From Micrococcales bacterium UBA2465 (GTDB lineage Bacteria > Actinomycetota > Actinomycetes > Actinomycetales > Microbacteriaceae): a stretch of 5,767 bases of DNA. Numbering within the stretch: position 1 is the stretch's first letter; the number at the start of each line of letters is the position of its first letter. The notes beneath the pieces are model-generated. The model was not told the DNA's origin. It worked only from the letters and a program-made list of their open reading frames with translations, and searched no databases. Location: positions 2,292-8,058 of the forward strand of contig DDPP01000025.1 of NCBI GenBank assembly GCA_002342255.1, given 5' to 3'. Shown piece after piece: positions 5,544 to 5,767 of the stretch. The position numbers and the translations under genes are program-made.

Positions 5544-5572
5544 ACCATAACACTATTGATAATGAATATCAA
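5544..5572 (-). promoter_or_regulatory. Leaderless promoter of the znu-zur operon
   Basis: On the minus strand TTGATA (5572-5567) is a five-of-six match to the -35 consensus. A 17-base spacer and TATGGT (5549-5544, four of six) follow. The expected start point, about 7 bases downstream, falls on or next to the A of the znuA ATG at 5537. This fits the absence of any ribosome site there. The -35 lies inside the Zur palindrome. A competing reading, TTATTG (5575-5570) with TGTTAT (5552-5547), is weaker at -35. Confidence 0.6.
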
Positions 5573-5574
5573 TA
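5554..5574. promoter_or_regulatory. Zur operator (Zur box)
   Basis: A 21-bp palindrome: arms TATTGATA (5554-5561) and TATCAATA (5567-5574) are perfect inverted repeats around ATGAA. Only one of the ten base pairs of symmetry fails. The core TGATAATGAATATCA (5557-5571) agrees at 12 of 15 positions with TGAAAATGATTTTCA, the actinobacterial Zur box as I recall it. It covers the -35 hexamer and spacer of the znuA promoter, and zur is in the same operon. Zinc-loaded Zur bound here would block RNA polymerase. The consensus was recalled from memory, not searched. Confidence 0.85.
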
Positions 5575-5578
5575 ACAT

Positions 5579-5767
5579 TTAGCCAAGAAGTAGTGCTGGC
5601 TCCTCTAGGACTGATGCAACGTCCTGCACAAAACGGCTAGCCACATCGCCATCAACCACACGGTGATCGAAAGTTGCTCCTACTGTGGTCACCTGACGAA
5701 TGACAATTTCATTGTCAACAACCCAAGGCTTAGGTCTAATTGAACCCAGGGCAACAATTCCCACTTC
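5579..5767 (-). CDS. 2-oxoacid dehydrogenase E2 (dihydrolipoamide acyltransferase), C-terminal end (partial)
   Basis: The last 62 codons and stop of a gene entering from the right edge. The reading frame stays open to base 5767, so the GTG at 5764 is an internal valine, not a start. The visible part is the end of the acyltransferase domain. [15 protein letters not shown] is followed by the active-site motif FDHRVVDGD, in which histidine and aspartate (HxxxD) catalyse acyl transfer to coenzyme A. The C-terminal helix is [19 protein letters not shown]. This matches E2 subunits of pyruvate, 2-oxoglutarate or branched-chain complexes. Which one cannot be settled from this piece, although the 'IRPKPWVV' ending resembles the pyruvate/branched-chain kind in actinobacteria. 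The stop lies 41 bases before znuA. No terminator is seen in the gap other than the Zur palindrome, so some E2 transcripts may run into znuA. Confidence 0.93.
   Translation of the reverse strand, partial: EVGIVALGSIRPKPWVVDNEIVIRQVTTVGATFDHRVVDGDVASRFVQDVASVLEEPALLLG

Overview
The window is a compact stretch of bacterial chromosome in which every supported gene lies on the minus strand. The organism looks like an actinobacterium, most likely a small-genome member of Microbacteriaceae. The reasons are the HU type, the CopD-like membrane protein, the E2 C-terminus, an actinobacterial Zur with all its zinc ligands, and what looks like a leaderless promoter. Base composition by eye is only moderate in G+C, which would fit the low-GC freshwater lineages of that family. 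Genus is inference, not proof.

In transcription order (high to low coordinates) the layout is as follows. (1) The 3' end of a 2-oxoacid dehydrogenase E2 gene (5579-5767). (2) A 41-bp gap holding a near-perfect 21-bp palindrome that matches the actinobacterial Zur operator and overlaps a promoter with no room for a 5' leader. (3) A tightly packed, overlapping operon: zinc-binding lipoprotein (znuA), ATPase (znuC), permease (znuB), Zur repressor (zur) and an unrecognised four-helix membrane protein (1943-2572). (4) A 137-bp gap with several small repeats. (5) The ribosomal-protein operon rpmB-rpmG-rpsN, closed by a GC-rich hairpin. (6) An HU gene with its own strong ribosome site and a UUCG-loop terminator. 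(7) The first 177 codons of a CopD-type membrane protein running off the left edge.

The unifying theme is zinc. Zur is predicted to sense cytosolic zinc and close the znuA promoter when zinc is sufficient. ZnuA, ZnuC and ZnuB would import zinc when the promoter opens. All three ribosomal proteins next door (L28, L33, S14) are the forms that lack the zinc-binding cysteine pairs, the kind used elsewhere to spare zinc. Here they may simply be the only copies, because no clear Zur box sits in front of them.

The least explained element is the four-helix protein whose start codon overlaps the zur stop codon. It is the best candidate in this window for something undescribed. No RNA genes, insertion sequences, CRISPR arrays or phage genes were seen.
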